This document shows, in pieces, positions 22,471 to 32,695 of a stretch of 64,000 nt of DNA; position 1 is the first letter of the stretch, and the number at the start of each line of letters is the position of its first letter. This DNA is from Mycoplasmopsis agalactiae 14628 (GTDB lineage Bacteria; Bacillota_I; Bacilli_A; Mycoplasmatales; Metamycoplasmataceae). Position numbers and translations under genes: made by a program. The stretch is taken from positions 124,001-188,000 of the forward strand of contig NZ_AJPR01000011.1 of assembly GCF_000266865.1 (NCBI RefSeq), in the 5' to 3' direction. The notes under the pieces are model-generated. The model saw only the letters and a list, made by a program, of their open reading frames with translations, made no database searches and was not told the origin of the DNA.

Positions 22471-23824
22471 TTTTAACCTCTTCAATTTCATTTAGCTCAA
22501 GTAAAAGGATTTTTCTTATGTCAATAAAGAATGAAGAATCTGGCGAACTTTCAAACAAGTTAATTATGTTTTGTAATGCTTTTAATTCAATAGGCTTTTT
22601 AAATTTTTTAAGGTACATAAGTTTCTCATTATTGCTTGCAAAATTTCTTTCTAAATCTAAAAGAGACTTATCTAAAGCAGAGGAATTTTGTAAATATTTT
22701 TCCTCTATGACTCTCTTATTTTTAATAATTAAATTAACTCTTTTGCCTATAAATAAGGCTTCCTTGTCATTTTTTAGTAAATCAGTAAATTTATCTAAAA
22801 AGTCATAAACTTCTTCAATGTTTTGGATTTTTTGAACGTATGAATTAGCAAATTCAAGTGTTGCTTTGACATTGTCAAAATCATCAAATGCAAAAGTGTT
22901 TAAATGATAAGAAGAAAATAAATTTAGCAAGGATAGATTTTTAAACGATCACAGTATTTTTCTATATTCTAAACAACAAGATTTTGAAAGCAAGAAACCA
23001 AGATCAAGTAAACTATTTTTAATTTTGGCTGCTGGAATTTCTTTACCTTCTGATTTTAATCTATAAAGCCTTAGAAGTTTATGAACTTTCATTGCAATCA
23101 TAAAGTTCAATTTAGGGACTTTTATACCAGATTTATAAACCGCAAATTCTTTAGGCAAAATTTTAGGAGACAATACTTCAATTTCAGTATCATTGTGCTT
23201 TGACTTGGCAATTATTTGATCTTTAAAGTTAAATGTAATGTTAGAAAGCTGATCCAAATTTGATATTCTAGATGATGCATTTTTAGAGACAAAGTCTATG
23301 TCGCTAGCTCCTTTAAAATAATCGTTATATTTTATGGCAATTGATTTACTTCCTTGAACTAAAAATCCCACATCTTGCATGTGTTTAATAAGCGATAATT
23401 GCTCATTTGAAACAAAATTATTTTTCTTACATAATTTTGCAAAATCTTTAAACCTAAATGCAGTGAAAAGTTTAACTTTTAGCCAGTTTAATGACTTAAA
23501 TATGTTGTAGTCATAAAACTTGTTAAAAAGAATGTTAGACAATGAATTTATTGCTCACATTAGTAGAAGCCAAAGAATTAGAATCCTAAAGATTGTTGCA
23601 ATTGCAAGAACATATACATTTTCAGCAATATGCTCATTCATTAATTTTTCTAAACTTTGCTTAGTAAGCTCATTAAAATACAACGGAAGTCTGTCAAAAA
23701 AGATTAGAAAGACATAGAAAACAAAACTGAAAATAACAGGTGCAAAAAATAATGAGGAAAAGTATACGGCTATATTATTTCTTTTATATTTTTCTGCAAT
23801 ATGTATTTTGTCTTCTAGTATCAT
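22457..23824 (-). CDS. Membrane-anchored nucleotidyltransferase-like protein, second gene of the cassette
   Basis: 455 residues when two TGA codons (at 23555 and 22949) are read as Trp. The start at 23824 has AGGAAG six bases upstream; an ATG four codons earlier is possible. Two long hydrophobic segments (about residues 18-42 and 70-98) are followed by a soluble domain with a Pol-beta-type nucleotidyltransferase pattern: G158-S159 (LVQGSKS), then D175-I-D177 (GASDIDFVS), then a third acidic strand EIEVL (E214/E216). KLNFMIAMKVHKLLRLYRLK with SLLDLGFLL after it resembles the helix after the active site in AbiEii/MNT-like proteins. The spacing between GS and DID is slightly longer than usual. 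The C-terminal third is helical and charged. Target unknown; the assignment is from motifs only. Confidence 0.55.
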
Positions 23825-24573
23825 GAACTTCCTCATACATAAACTCTATTTTCATCTGCCTTTTTTTGCTCAGCAATTTTAATATAATCATTCAAAAAGT
23901 CTATTGTGCTGTTAACTTTTTGCTTAGCAATTATTAGCGAAAGCCAGGTGTTTCATTCTGATTTAACGCTGTCTAAAGATTCTTTAGCTATTTGCAATGC
24001 CTTGTGTATAGTCTCAATGTTTCATGTTTTAGAAACTTTAATTATCTCGCCAAAAATTGTAAAAATAAAGTTCTTTGAATAATTAAATTGTAATTCAGTT
24101 TGTCTAAGGAGTCCGAGCAGACTGCCCACAGTTGATAGACCCTTAAATATAGCAGCTACTTGTGGAAATCCATCAAGAGATTCAGATACTGTGGACAATG
24201 TATCCCCGCCTAGTTGCGCAAGTTCTAAAACAGGATCTAAATCTTTTAATATTTCTTTTACTTTATAAATAGCGCCAGCTATACCAGAGTGAAAGTTATA
24301 AAATGTTTCACTTTTTCATCATAATTGATTTTCAATATCAGTTCAATCAGAATCCTTTATATATTTACTAAGTTCTGAGTGCTCAGATGTATTAGTGTCA
24401 TATGATAGTGATCTTCTTTTACGACCGCTGCCGTGAGTTCTCTTACCCACTAATGATGATATTTTTTTATTAAATTCTTTTAACTGCTCTTCGAAAAATA
24501 GTTGTATATCAGCATTGTTTTCTGAAAGTGCTTCCTTCTTTGTTGTTTCGTCATTTTGTATAATTGCAATCAT
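23815..24573 (-). CDS. Helical protein of unknown function, first gene of the cassette
   Basis: 252 residues from an ATG with GGAGAA six bases upstream; at least seven Trp are TGA codons. There is no signal peptide. The first 80 residues are charged, including a basic patch GKRTHGSGRKRRS. The centre (about 120-155) is a weakly hydrophobic, Gly/Ser-rich stretch (LAQLGGDTLSTVSESL, AAIFKGLSTVGSLLGLL) that could be amphipathic or membrane-active. The rest is helical with Trp residues. The 3' end overlaps the next gene by 10 bases. I recognise no family. Being first in a cassette with a membrane nucleotidyltransferase-like protein suggests a joint role, which is inference. Confidence 0.7.
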
Positions 24574-24629
24574 ATGTTCTCCATTTGTGAATTATTGATT
24601 TTCTATTTGCTATTTACTGCACAAAAAAA

Positions 24630-24635
24630 ATTATA
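24630..24635 (-). promoter_or_regulatory. -10 box for the minus-strand cassette
   Basis: TATAAT on the minus strand, about 56 bases before the ATG at 24573. No clear -35 at normal spacing. Confidence 0.4.
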
Positions 24636-24794
24636 AAAAAGCTGTTTTTACAAATTATTTATATGGAATGATTGTGGTTTTATTGGGCAAAAACATAGAC
24701 TTTTACCCCTTAAAAACAGCCAAATTTGCACTTTTTGGACAAAGGGCAAGGGTAGAGTTTAAAATAATATATAATAATATTTCACGGAGAATTT

Positions 24795-25328
24795 ATGGTA
24801 CATATTGTTTTATTCGAGCCTGAAATACCACCAAATACAGCCAACATCATTAGGACATGTTTTGCAATTGGGGCTAAATTGCACATAATTAAACCTATTT
24901 CATTTAGCTTAGATCCTAAATACTTATCTCGCCCAGCAGCAGGCAGACTTTTAAGTGATATTGAGCACGAAGTTCATGATTCATATTCTGATTTTTATAG
25001 TAAATATAAAGACAAAAATATTTATTACATAACTAGATATGGACTCAAAACATATACTGATGTCGATTTTAAAAAAGAATATGAAAATAATGATGAAATA
25101 TGACTAATGTTTGGCAAAGAATCTACTGGAATAGACAAGCAAGTGTTACATGACAACATTGACAATTGCCTAAGAATTCCAATGATAAGCAAAATGAGGA
25201 GCATAAATTTAGCCAACTGTGTCGCCATTGTTGGTTTTGAGGTTATGAGGCAAATCGATTTTAAGGATTTATCACTTTACGAAACTCAAAAAGGAAAAGA
25301 TTTTATTAAAGAATGAGTCAAAGAATAA
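24795..25328 (+). CDS. trmL: tRNA (cytidine/uridine-34-2'-O)-methyltransferase
   Basis: SPOUT methylase of the wobble position, 177 residues. N terminus HIVLFEPEIPPNTANIIRTC, RPAAGRL in motif 1 region, and the knot motifs LMFGKESTGI and LRIPMISKMRSINLANCVAI. ACGGAG precedes the ATG. The true stop is at 25326-25328 after a TGA Trp codon, so the 3' end overlaps the next methylase gene by 16 bases. Confidence 0.92.
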
Positions 25329-26044
25329 CTAGCGTACAAAATCCTAAAATTAAGCAACTTAGAAAAATTTTCAATGATAAAAATTCAGAATTTTTTATAG
25401 TTGAAGGATATCACTTAGTTGAAGAAGCTTTAAAAGAAAATCTTGTGATAGAATTGTACGAATCAGACTATAAAACAGCCATATACAATAATTCTATATT
25501 AGTTAGCCAAAATGTGTTAGAGGCTTTAACTAAAACAAAAAATCCTGAAGGAATTGTTGCCTTATGTCGCAAAAAGCCAAATTTTGAGCAATTAGGAAAT
25601 AAAGTTGTTTTCTTAGACAATGTTCAAGACCCTGGCAATGTTGGCACAATAATAAGAGTAGCTAAATCATTTGGTTTTGATACAGTTGTATCTAATGTAA
25701 ATTTTTATAATGACAAAGTCATTCGTTCTAGCCAAGGAGCCTTATTTACAGTTAATTTGGTAAATTATAATTATGATAATTTAACCAATATACTCCTAAA
25801 ATATAAGCAAAATGGCTTTAAAATTTACGCTACTAGTTTAGATAAAAGCAGTGTTGAAATTGAAAAAGTAAAATTTGAAAGTGATAAAGCAGTAATTGTT
25901 TTTGGCAATGAAGGTTCGGGAATAAGCAGTGCTTTAGCTGACATAGCTGACATGCTAATTTATGTACCAATTAATTTCGAGAGTCTAAATGTAGCTGTTT
26001 GCGCCGGAATAGTTCTTTATGAAGCTAATAAAGCAAAAAAGTAG
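25313..26044 (+). CDS. SpoU/TrmH-family RNA 2'-O-methyltransferase
   Basis: 243 residues. The N-terminal RNA substrate-binding domain begins ITSVQNPKIKQLRKI...FFIVEGYHLVEEAL. The SPOUT catalytic domain shows VFLDNVQDPGNVGTIIRVAKSFGFD, RSSQGALF, IVFGNEGSGIS and VPINFESLNVAVCAGI. This arrangement fits the 23S rRNA methylases of the RlmB/TsnR group; the target base cannot be read from the sequence. It overlaps trmL. Confidence 0.9.
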   Translation: MSQRITSVQNPKIKQLRKIFNDKNSEFFIVEGYHLVEEALKENLVIELYESDYKTAIYNNSILVSQNVLEALTKTKNPEGIVALCRKKPNFEQLGNKVVFLDNVQDPGNVGTIIRVAKSFGFDTVVSNVNFYNDKVIRSSQGALFTVNLVNYNYDNLTNILLKYKQNGFKIYATSLDKSSVEIEKVKFESDKAVIVFGNEGSGISSALADIADMLIYVPINFESLNVAVCAGIVLYEANKAKK

Positions 26045-26050
26045 GATAAA

Positions 26051-26284
26051 ATGCAAAAGAAATTGAATGAAAGTTACCAAACTAAAAAATTTTCTAGAGA
26101 ACTTAATGGCTATTCAGTCACTGAAGTGAATACATATATAAGCACACTTTTAGACAAAATAAGTAATTTAGAATCAGAAATTGAGTTATATAAAGCCAAA
26201 CAACAAGAAATAGCTTCTAAACACCAAAATGAAATAACAGAATTAGAATCTGAAATATCTTTACTAAAAAGCGAAAGAAAATAA
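26051..26284 (+). CDS. Small DivIVA/GpsB-like coiled-coil protein
   Basis: 77 residues. The first 40 (KKFSRELNGYSVTEVNTYIS, then TLLDKI) resemble the N-terminal DivIVA/GpsB membrane-binding module, whose hallmark is F.r.l.GY...EV..yi. The rest is a coiled coil rich in Glu and Lys ending in SLLKSERK. It is far shorter than Bacillus DivIVA and lacks the tetramerisation tail. It sits between a methylase and rbgA, six bases after the former and sharing one base with the latter. A role in cell-pole or division placement is inferred from the motif. Confidence 0.65.
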   Translation: MQKKLNESYQTKKFSRELNGYSVTEVNTYISTLLDKISNLESEIELYKAKQQEIASKHQNEITELESEISLLKSERK

Positions 26285-27144
26285 TGAATATTGATACTGA
26301 TAACCAACAATTAATAAACTGATATCCTGGACATATGGCTAAAGGAATGCGTGAAATTAAAGAAAATGCATCAATAGCTGATGTTTTTATTATTGTTTTG
26401 GATGCTAGGTGTCCAATTAGTAGTTACAATGAAGATTTTGATTCTATTTCACCTAATAAACCAAGATTATTTATAGTTACCAAAAGTGACTTGATGGATG
26501 TTTCTAAAAAAAGTGCAATAGAAAAAAGATTTGGATCTTCAATGATATTATGATTAGATTTAAGAAATCCAAAGAGCAAAAATATCATAATAAACAAGCT
26601 TAAAAAAATAACTGCAGATAAAGTTGCAAAAGATAAAGCCAAAGGACTTATAAATTCAAGGATCAAAGCTTTTGTTATGGGCATACCAAATGCTGGCAAG
26701 AGCACATTAATAAACTTGCTTAGTAGCAAAAAAAGTCTCCAAGTTGCTAATTATCCTGGAGTAACTAGAGCTAAAAAATGAGTTGTTGTAGACAATTTCT
26801 TTTTTATGGATACACCTGGCATTTTGCTTCCTAAATTAAACGATCAGTATGCAGCGACTAAATTAGCTATGATTGGTTCAATAGAAACAAGCATTTTTCC
26901 TCAGAAGTTTATTTTTACTAACTTTTTAAAAGTAATGGCTGACTATTATCCACAGCTACTTAAAAATGAATTTAATTTAAGTGATGAAGAATTAAACAAT
27001 TTAGATGAGATAAAAACATATAATATTTTGACCAAAATCGCTGTTTTAAAGGGTTATACAAAAAATAATAAGCATGACTTTAATAAAGTGTATACTCATT
27101 TTATAAACTGAGTTAGAAACCTAAAAGGAGTAACATTTGATTAA
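26284..27144 (+). CDS. rbgA: Ribosome biogenesis GTPase RbgA (YlqF)
   Basis: Circularly permuted GTPase needed for late 50S assembly. 286 residues. N terminus WYPGHMAKGMREIKEN, then G4 TKSD, G1 GIPNAGKST and G3 DTPG, the permuted order typical of this family, with PGVTRAKKW (switch) and PKLNDQYAATKLA. The C-terminal ANTAR-like RNA-binding part is short. The ATG overlaps the preceding stop by one base. The final 11 codons follow a TGA Trp. Confidence 0.94.
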
Positions 27145-27161
27145 CTTTTATTTTGTTAATC
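27139..27161. repeat. Inverted repeat between rbgA and a small membrane gene
   Basis: GATTAAC (27139-27145) and GTTAATC (27155-27161), nine bases apart, spanning the rbgA stop and lying 12 bases before the next ATG. There is no T run after it, so it is not a clear terminator and could affect translation of the next gene. Confidence 0.4.
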
Positions 27162-27173
27162 GAAAGATAAATT

Positions 27174-27563
27174 ATGAAAAAATACACACTTGAAGAGAAA
27201 ATAAATGTCTGGTATGAAGTTATTAAAGTTAATAAGCTTACAATGAAAAGAGATGTTCATATGTCATATCGGAGCATTTTCCCAATTATTTTAGTGCTTC
27301 TAGGTTTAATGATTTGGTCAGATGTTATTATTGCAAGACTTGAAATGAATGTTTCTAATATTATTTCATTAGTTGTTGTCAATGTTTTATTTCCGCTTAT
27401 TATAAGCTTATCGCTCTGATTTATAGTAATAAAAGTTTATTTGCACAAAACAATAATTGCTATAGATAAATATGATGAAATAAAAGCAAAATACTGAGTA
27501 AGAAAATATGTTAAAGCTGGCTGCAAAAAGTATCCACACAGCTATATAGATTATTCAAGTTAA
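27174..27563 (+). CDS. Small membrane protein of unknown function
   Basis: 129 residues. A charged 30-residue N terminus is followed by two hydrophobic segments (IFPIILVLLGLMIW and IISLVVVNVLFPLIISLSLW) and a basic C terminus. AAGATAA before the ATG is a weak ribosome site. No motif is recognised. A weak stem (AAAATGC/GCATTTT, 27588-27612) follows the stop. Confidence 0.7.
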
Positions 27564-27633
27564 GATTACTTCGTAACATAATTTGCCAAAATGCTTAATT
27601 TACAGGCATTTTAGAAAATGAGACTATTACAAA

Positions 27634-27662
27634 TTGACATTTTAAGCATTTAATTATTTATA
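27634..27662 (+). promoter_or_regulatory. Promoter of hprK-lgt-trxB
   Basis: Consensus -35 TTGACA (27634-27639) and -10 TTTATA (27657-27662) with a 17-base spacer; a TATAAT overlaps just downstream (27663-27668). It precedes hprK by about 30 bases. Confidence 0.55.
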
Positions 27663-27695
27663 TATAATTAAAATAATAATGCAACAGGGGAAAAG

Positions 27696-28658
27696 ATGTC
27701 TAACAAAGTAATAAATGTTTCCAAAATCATTAATAAATTTGAAATTAAATTAGTTAATGCTGACCATAATTTGAAATTCAGAGACATAAATTTGCCATCA
27801 ATTCATAGGCTTGGTCTAGAAATAGCTGGAATTATAGACAACAAAAGATACAGTGAAAATGTTATTTGTTGGGGAACAAAAGAATCTTTGTATTTTAATA
27901 CCTTAACAAAACAAGATTTTATTGCGCTACTTAGGAGAATATTATCTGTAGAGCCACCACTATTAATCCTATCCAAAGGTGTTCTAGCCAACCAATATGA
28001 AGTTATTAAGACTGTATGTAATGAATATAAAATTCCTTTATATATTTCTGATAAAAGTACTTCTAAAATAACTTCTACTATTGGTACATATTTAAGTGAT
28101 TTTTATTCTGAAGAGACACAAGTGCATGCCTGCTTAGTTTCAATTCATGGCATAGGTGTGCTGATTGTTGGCCAATCAGGTATTGGTAAGTCTGAAGCTA
28201 CTCACGAGCTTATTCAAAGAGGGCATTTATTCATTGCTGATGATGCAGTCTTGGTAAAACATATAGGGGCAAATTATTATGGCTCTAGCCCATATCTAAC
28301 TAAAGATTTATTAGAAGTTAGAGGAACTGGATTAATTAGTATAATGCAATTATATGGAGTTAAGTCAGTAACACGTGGTACAGTCATAAGTTTATGTGTA
28401 GAGTTAGTTGATAAAGCCGACGTAAACTATGATAAATTAGACCGTTTGGGTGATAGAGAAATGTTTTATGATGTGTTAGGTGGCAGAATTCCTAAAGTTC
28501 AAGTACCAATTAAAGAAGGCGCATCAGTTTCTTCATTAATTGAAGCTGCAGTTATAGCTTTTAAGGCAAAAAAAGAAGGCTTTGATGCATTGTCCTTGCT
28601 TACTGCTAGGTCAATTGAACTAGAAAATGAAACAGATAAAGGAGGAGAATATGAATAA
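27696..28658 (+). CDS. hprK: HPr kinase/phosphorylase
   Basis: Phosphorylates Ser46 of HPr and reverses it, linking carbon supply to metabolism. 320 residues. N-terminal domain, then the P-loop LIVGQSGIGKSEATHELIQRG, IADDAVLV, the family signature EVRGTGLISIMQLYG, and a C-terminal segment with GGRIPKVQVPIKEG. AGGGGAAAAG precedes the ATG. The end overlaps lgt by eight bases, as in Bacillus where hprK and lgt are also adjacent. Confidence 0.95.
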   Translation: MSNKVINVSKIINKFEIKLVNADHNLKFRDINLPSIHRLGLEIAGIIDNKRYSENVICWGTKESLYFNTLTKQDFIALLRRILSVEPPLLILSKGVLANQYEVIKTVCNEYKIPLYISDKSTSKITSTIGTYLSDFYSEETQVHACLVSIHGIGVLIVGQSGIGKSEATHELIQRGHLFIADDAVLVKHIGANYYGSSPYLTKDLLEVRGTGLISIMQLYGVKSVTRGTVISLCVELVDKADVNYDKLDRLGDREMFYDVLGGRIPKVQVPIKEGASVSSLIEAAVIAFKAKKEGFDALSLLTARSIELENETDKGGEYE

Positions 28659-29634
28659 TGCTGAAAAAATAGGTGACTGACATGTTTACCCTGGTGTTTG
28701 AACACCTGAAGCGGGCAAAATTGCTAATGAAGCCAGTGTGTTATTCCGTATTGGCTCATTGCCAGTTCATACTTATTCGCTAACAATGATGCTTGGTATG
28801 ATTGCAGCAATTTTGACAATTGTTATTTTTTGAAGACGTGCAAAATATGAGTGAGAAATTTTACTTACTTTAATATTTTTAACAATTCCTATGGCTATTT
28901 TAGGCGCTCGTATATGAAATGAAGTTGATCAAGCAATAAACAATCCAAATTACAACTGGCGTAATTGATACAAAGTCTGAGAAGGTGGACTTAGTATTCA
29001 AGGTGGGGTTGTGCTTGCTGTTGTAGTCGATCTTACTTATGTATATTTCAAAAGAGACAAAATTGACATTAGAAAAGCTTGTGACATTATCATCCCTACA
29101 ATATTAATTGGGCAAGTTATTGGCCGTTGAGGTAACTATGCTAACCATGAAGTTTATGGAAGAATAGACTACAGCGGCGCTAGCTCATTAATTTTTGGTA
29201 GAGCATTTGCTGAGAATATGTTCCTAAAAGATGAAAGCGGAACAGGATACAGATACCCATTATTCTTGTATGAATCTATTGTTAACTTATTTGCATATAT
29301 AATTTTAGTATGAGTTATTAATCAAATGTCATTGCTAAAACCTGGTGCAACAGCTCCTTTATACTTTGTATGATATGGTTTAGTGCGTATTGCCATGGAG
29401 CCATTAAGAGACTATAGACAAGCAATTTATGTTGGCGCTGCTTATGCATTTGCTGTTTTAGGTGGAATTGCATTTATATTCTTCCAGTTCTTTAATCCTA
29501 CACATTATGTAAGAGAGTGAAAGAGAGGCAGATTTATTTATCAATATGCTCATCCTGAAGAATATATTGCTTGAATTGAAAAAACTAGAATTAAGACAAA
29601 AAACTCAAAACCAATAACAAAGGTGGTATCTTAA
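28651..29634 (+). CDS. lgt: Prolipoprotein diacylglyceryl transferase
   Basis: Attaches diacylglycerol to the lipobox Cys of prelipoproteins, hence essential for the many lipoproteins in this window. 327 residues with about seven membrane segments. Signatures: [58 protein letters not shown] (conserved Arg and Asn) and [19 protein letters not shown] lies inside the end of hprK. About twenty Trp are TGA codons. Confidence 0.95.
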
Positions 29635-29635
29635 A

Positions 29636-30559
29636 ATGAGTAATGAAGCAATGTATGATGTAGTTATTATCGGTGCTGGCCCTGGTGGTCTTAATGCTGC
29701 ATTATATGCATCAAGAAGCGGCTTAAAAACTTTAATTGTTGAAAAAGAAGTGCCAGGTGGCAAAATTAACTCGACATCTGAAGTAGAAAACTGATTAGGA
29801 TTTAAAAAAATAAGCGGATTTGAGCTATCAGATACTTTGTATTCTCATGCTATGGCTTTTGGTGCTAAGTTCAAAAGCGCTGAAGTGGTTTCAATTAAAC
29901 ACATTAATCCTTTATTGCAAGAAGTAGTATTAAAAAACGGTGATAGCGTCTCAACTAAAACAGTTATTATAGCCACTGGTTTAGTAAATCGTAAGCCTAC
30001 TGACATTGAAAATTTTGCTAAATTTGATAAAAAAGGCATCAGCTATTGTGCAGTATGCGACGGCCCATTATTTAGAGGCAAGAATGTATTTGTTTTAGGC
30101 GACGGTAATTCTGCTTTTGAGGAAGCTTTATACTTAACTTCATTTACTGACAAAATTACTTTAATCACAAGAAGTGATAAATTTTATGCAGAAGACATAA
30201 CTGTTGAAAAAGTAAAAGCTGAGCCAAGAATTACACTTATTACAAACACTTATATCAAGAGTTTAGAAGGCAATGAATTTGTTGAAAAGATCAATTTAAT
30301 AGGCAAAGACGGCAAAATCACAACATTAGATTGTGATGGCTTATTCCCAATGATTGGTTTTATTCCTACATCAGAATTTGCTAAAGAATTAAATATAACT
30401 AATGAAAAAGGTTATATAAAAACAAATGAAAAAATGCAAACAGCAGTAGAAGGTATTTATGCTGTTGGCGACATTAGAGACAAAGAAATCCGTCAAATAG
30501 TAACAGCTGCTTCTGATGGAGCTGTTGCTGCTAAAGAAATCTGAAATTCATTAAAATAA
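29636..30559 (+). CDS. trxB: Thioredoxin-disulfide reductase
   Basis: NADPH-dependent flavoenzyme, 307 residues. FAD site [19 protein letters not shown], the redox motif [15 protein letters not shown] site [17 protein letters not shown], and the C-terminal FAD motif [20 protein letters not shown]. It starts two bases after lgt and ends with a bidirectional terminator. It may keep thiols reduced, of interest because cysteine-rich proteins are encoded 3-5 kb downstream. Confidence 0.95.
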
Positions 30560-30576
30560 TTAAAAAACAAAGAACA

Positions 30577-30608
30577 AAAAAAATTAGGCTTGTGCCCAAT
30601 TTTTTTAT
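30577..30608. terminator. Bidirectional terminator between trxB and the 229-residue membrane gene
   Basis: Stem AAATTAGGC/GCCCAATTT with one mismatch and loop TTGT, A run on the left and T run on the right, lying between convergent genes. Confidence 0.75.
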
Positions 30609-30669
30609 TTGCTTTAGATCCCCTAAATTTACCAAAACAATTGTTTTATAGTAATAAAGCAATAAATCC

Positions 30670-31359
30670 TTAAATAATTTCATACTTGCTAAATATTGCT
30701 TTAAACATGTTAATGTTTATAATAGTGCCGTTTTCAAACTTTGTATTTTCAAAGTCTAAAATTAGCTTATTATAAATTTCTTCTTGCTGATCTTCAAAAG
30801 GTTTTGTCTCAAAATTTTTAGATAATTTTATGTAAAAACTAATTCTTCTTCTGCCAGAAAATGCTATTAGCCTTAATTCATTTTTAGGTAATTTCATTTG
30901 CATAATTTCAGTATCTCTTTTGATTGTATTTTCAATCAAATAAGCCTGTGAAATAGACTCATTAGACAATTTTCATTTTTTAATGTCGCCAACTTGCATA
31001 GCCGTAGAAATAGCTATATATACAAAGATTGCAAAAGCTAAAAAACACATAAGTTGATACCAAGTTATAGCTGTATTTATTTTTGCTATAAATGAGTAAA
31101 TAAAAGTGATTATCCCAAAAAGATTTAAAAGTGAACAGCATACAAAATAAATAACAATATTCATAAATGATTTTAGTAAATCATCAATATAGCTTTCTCT
31201 AACTTTTTGCTTGTTATAAACAATAGATGACTTAACAAAAGCATAGCGATAACTATTAAATTTATATCAATTTAAAGACACCAAAATATAAACAGCTAGC
31301 CCACTTAAAAATGTTAAAGAAACAGAAACAATAAATAAAATTAAAGACATATTTTGCAT
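30670..31359 (-). CDS. Membrane protein of unknown function
   Basis: 229 residues with two TGA Trp codons. Three hydrophobic segments: MSLILFIVSVSLTFLSGLAVYIL near the N terminus, IVIYFVCCSLLNLFGIITFIY, and the segment from WYQLMCFLAFAIFVYIAIS. The C-terminal half is soluble and charged (RRRISFYIKLSKNF, EDQQEEIYNKLIL). The start at 31359 is the first ATG; ATG at 31350 is possible. No family is recognised. It stands alone between convergent trxB and divergent pdhA. Confidence 0.65.
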
Positions 31360-31568
31360 AATAAATTCATTCGCTTTTTGACAATAATTAATTAAAGTCA
31401 AATTATACTTTTATTTTGTATAAATCTATTTATGGTAGCAAAAAAATGGCAAAAATTACATTTTTAAATATTTTTAACTATTATAAGTATAATATTAATA
31501 TCTCTATTAATTAGCATGCAAAATTGCGATTAAATTTGAGATTATTTATTCAATTATAGGAGAAGCGA

Positions 31569-32660
31569 ATGAATTATAAATATGTTAAACCAGGTCATGC
31601 TGTTAGCGACCCAAATGAAACAGTTCGTTTTCTTGACGTTGATGGAAAACTAATTCAAGAATTTAAACCATCAGCAGAAACCAAGAAAAAACTAGTTGAA
31701 ATGTACAAAAACATGATTAGATCTCGTCAATGAGACCTATACTCATTAACATTACAAAAAACTGGTCGTTTAGGTACTTTTGCACCTGCTTTAGGTGAAG
31801 AAGCTGCTTTAACAGGTATTGGATTTAATCTTAACAAGGAAGACTGATTTATTCCACACTACCGTGTATTACCAACTCAATTAGCACGTGGTATTTCAAT
31901 GGATAAAATTTATTCATACTGACAAGGTTCTGAAATTGGTTCAGCATTTGCTGGCACAAACACATTACCTATTCACGTTGTTATTGGTTCACAAGTTCCT
32001 ATTGCAGCTGGTGTTGCACAAGCTTTAAAATTCCAAGGCAAAAAAGCATTAGCTATGGTTACAATCGGTAACGGTGGAACAAACGAAGGTGAATTCCATG
32101 AAGGATTAAACATGGCTTCAGTTCGTAAATGACCACTTGTTACAGTTGTTATGAACAACCAATGAGCAATTTCTGTTCCTGAACACAACAGCTACATTGT
32201 TAAAACACTTTCACAAAGAGCTAAGTCATATGACATGCCAGGTGTTCGTGTAGATGGTAATGACTTAATTGCTGTTAACGAAGTTATGGAAGAAGTTTAT
32301 GAATATGTAAGAGAAGGGAATGGTCCTGTTTTAGTTGAAATGGTTACCTGACGTCAAGGTCAACACACAACTAGTGACAACCCTAGAGTTTACCGTTCTA
32401 GAGAACTAGAAATGGAAAAAGAAAAATGAGAACCATTCCACCGTATCGAAGCTTACCTTCTTTCAGAAAAACTTATTACTGAAGAAGACATCAAAGTTTG
32501 ATCAGAAGCTGGCGCTGAAGAAGCTAAAGCTGCATATGCTCTTTCAAAAGAATTATGTGAAGGTACAACATTTGATCACATTTACGACTACACATACGAA
32601 AAATTACCTGCAGATTTAGTAAGACAAAAAGAAACAAACAGAAAATTGTTTGGCAAATAA
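31569..32660 (+). CDS. pdhA: Pyruvate dehydrogenase E1 component, alpha subunit
   Basis: Thiamine-diphosphate enzyme that decarboxylates pyruvate. 363 residues. YKNMIRSRQWDLYSLTLQKTGRLG, PHYRVLPTQLARG, then the cofactor-binding run IGNGGTNEGEFHEGLNMAS and VVMNNQWAISVP. In most E1-alpha chains the first motif reads GDG, with Asp binding Mg; here it is GNG. GAGAAG (31559-31565) is the ribosome site. Codons are biased toward C-ending and T-ending forms as in highly expressed genes. pdhB follows 35 bases later. Confidence 0.94.
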
Positions 32661-32695
32661 TTGTTCCCATTTTTGATTTTTAAAGGAGATATATA

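Noticed and set aside
22518-22808. A + strand frame opposite the nucleotidyltransferase-like gene
   Set aside because: It overlaps a longer frame with overlapping neighbours and ribosome sites on the minus strand; it is a shadow.
23555-23557. Apparent stop codon breaking the cassette's middle gene into separate genes (also at 22949)
   Set aside because: Both are TGA, read as Trp in this genome; conserved genes here show the same, so the gene is intact and not a pseudogene.
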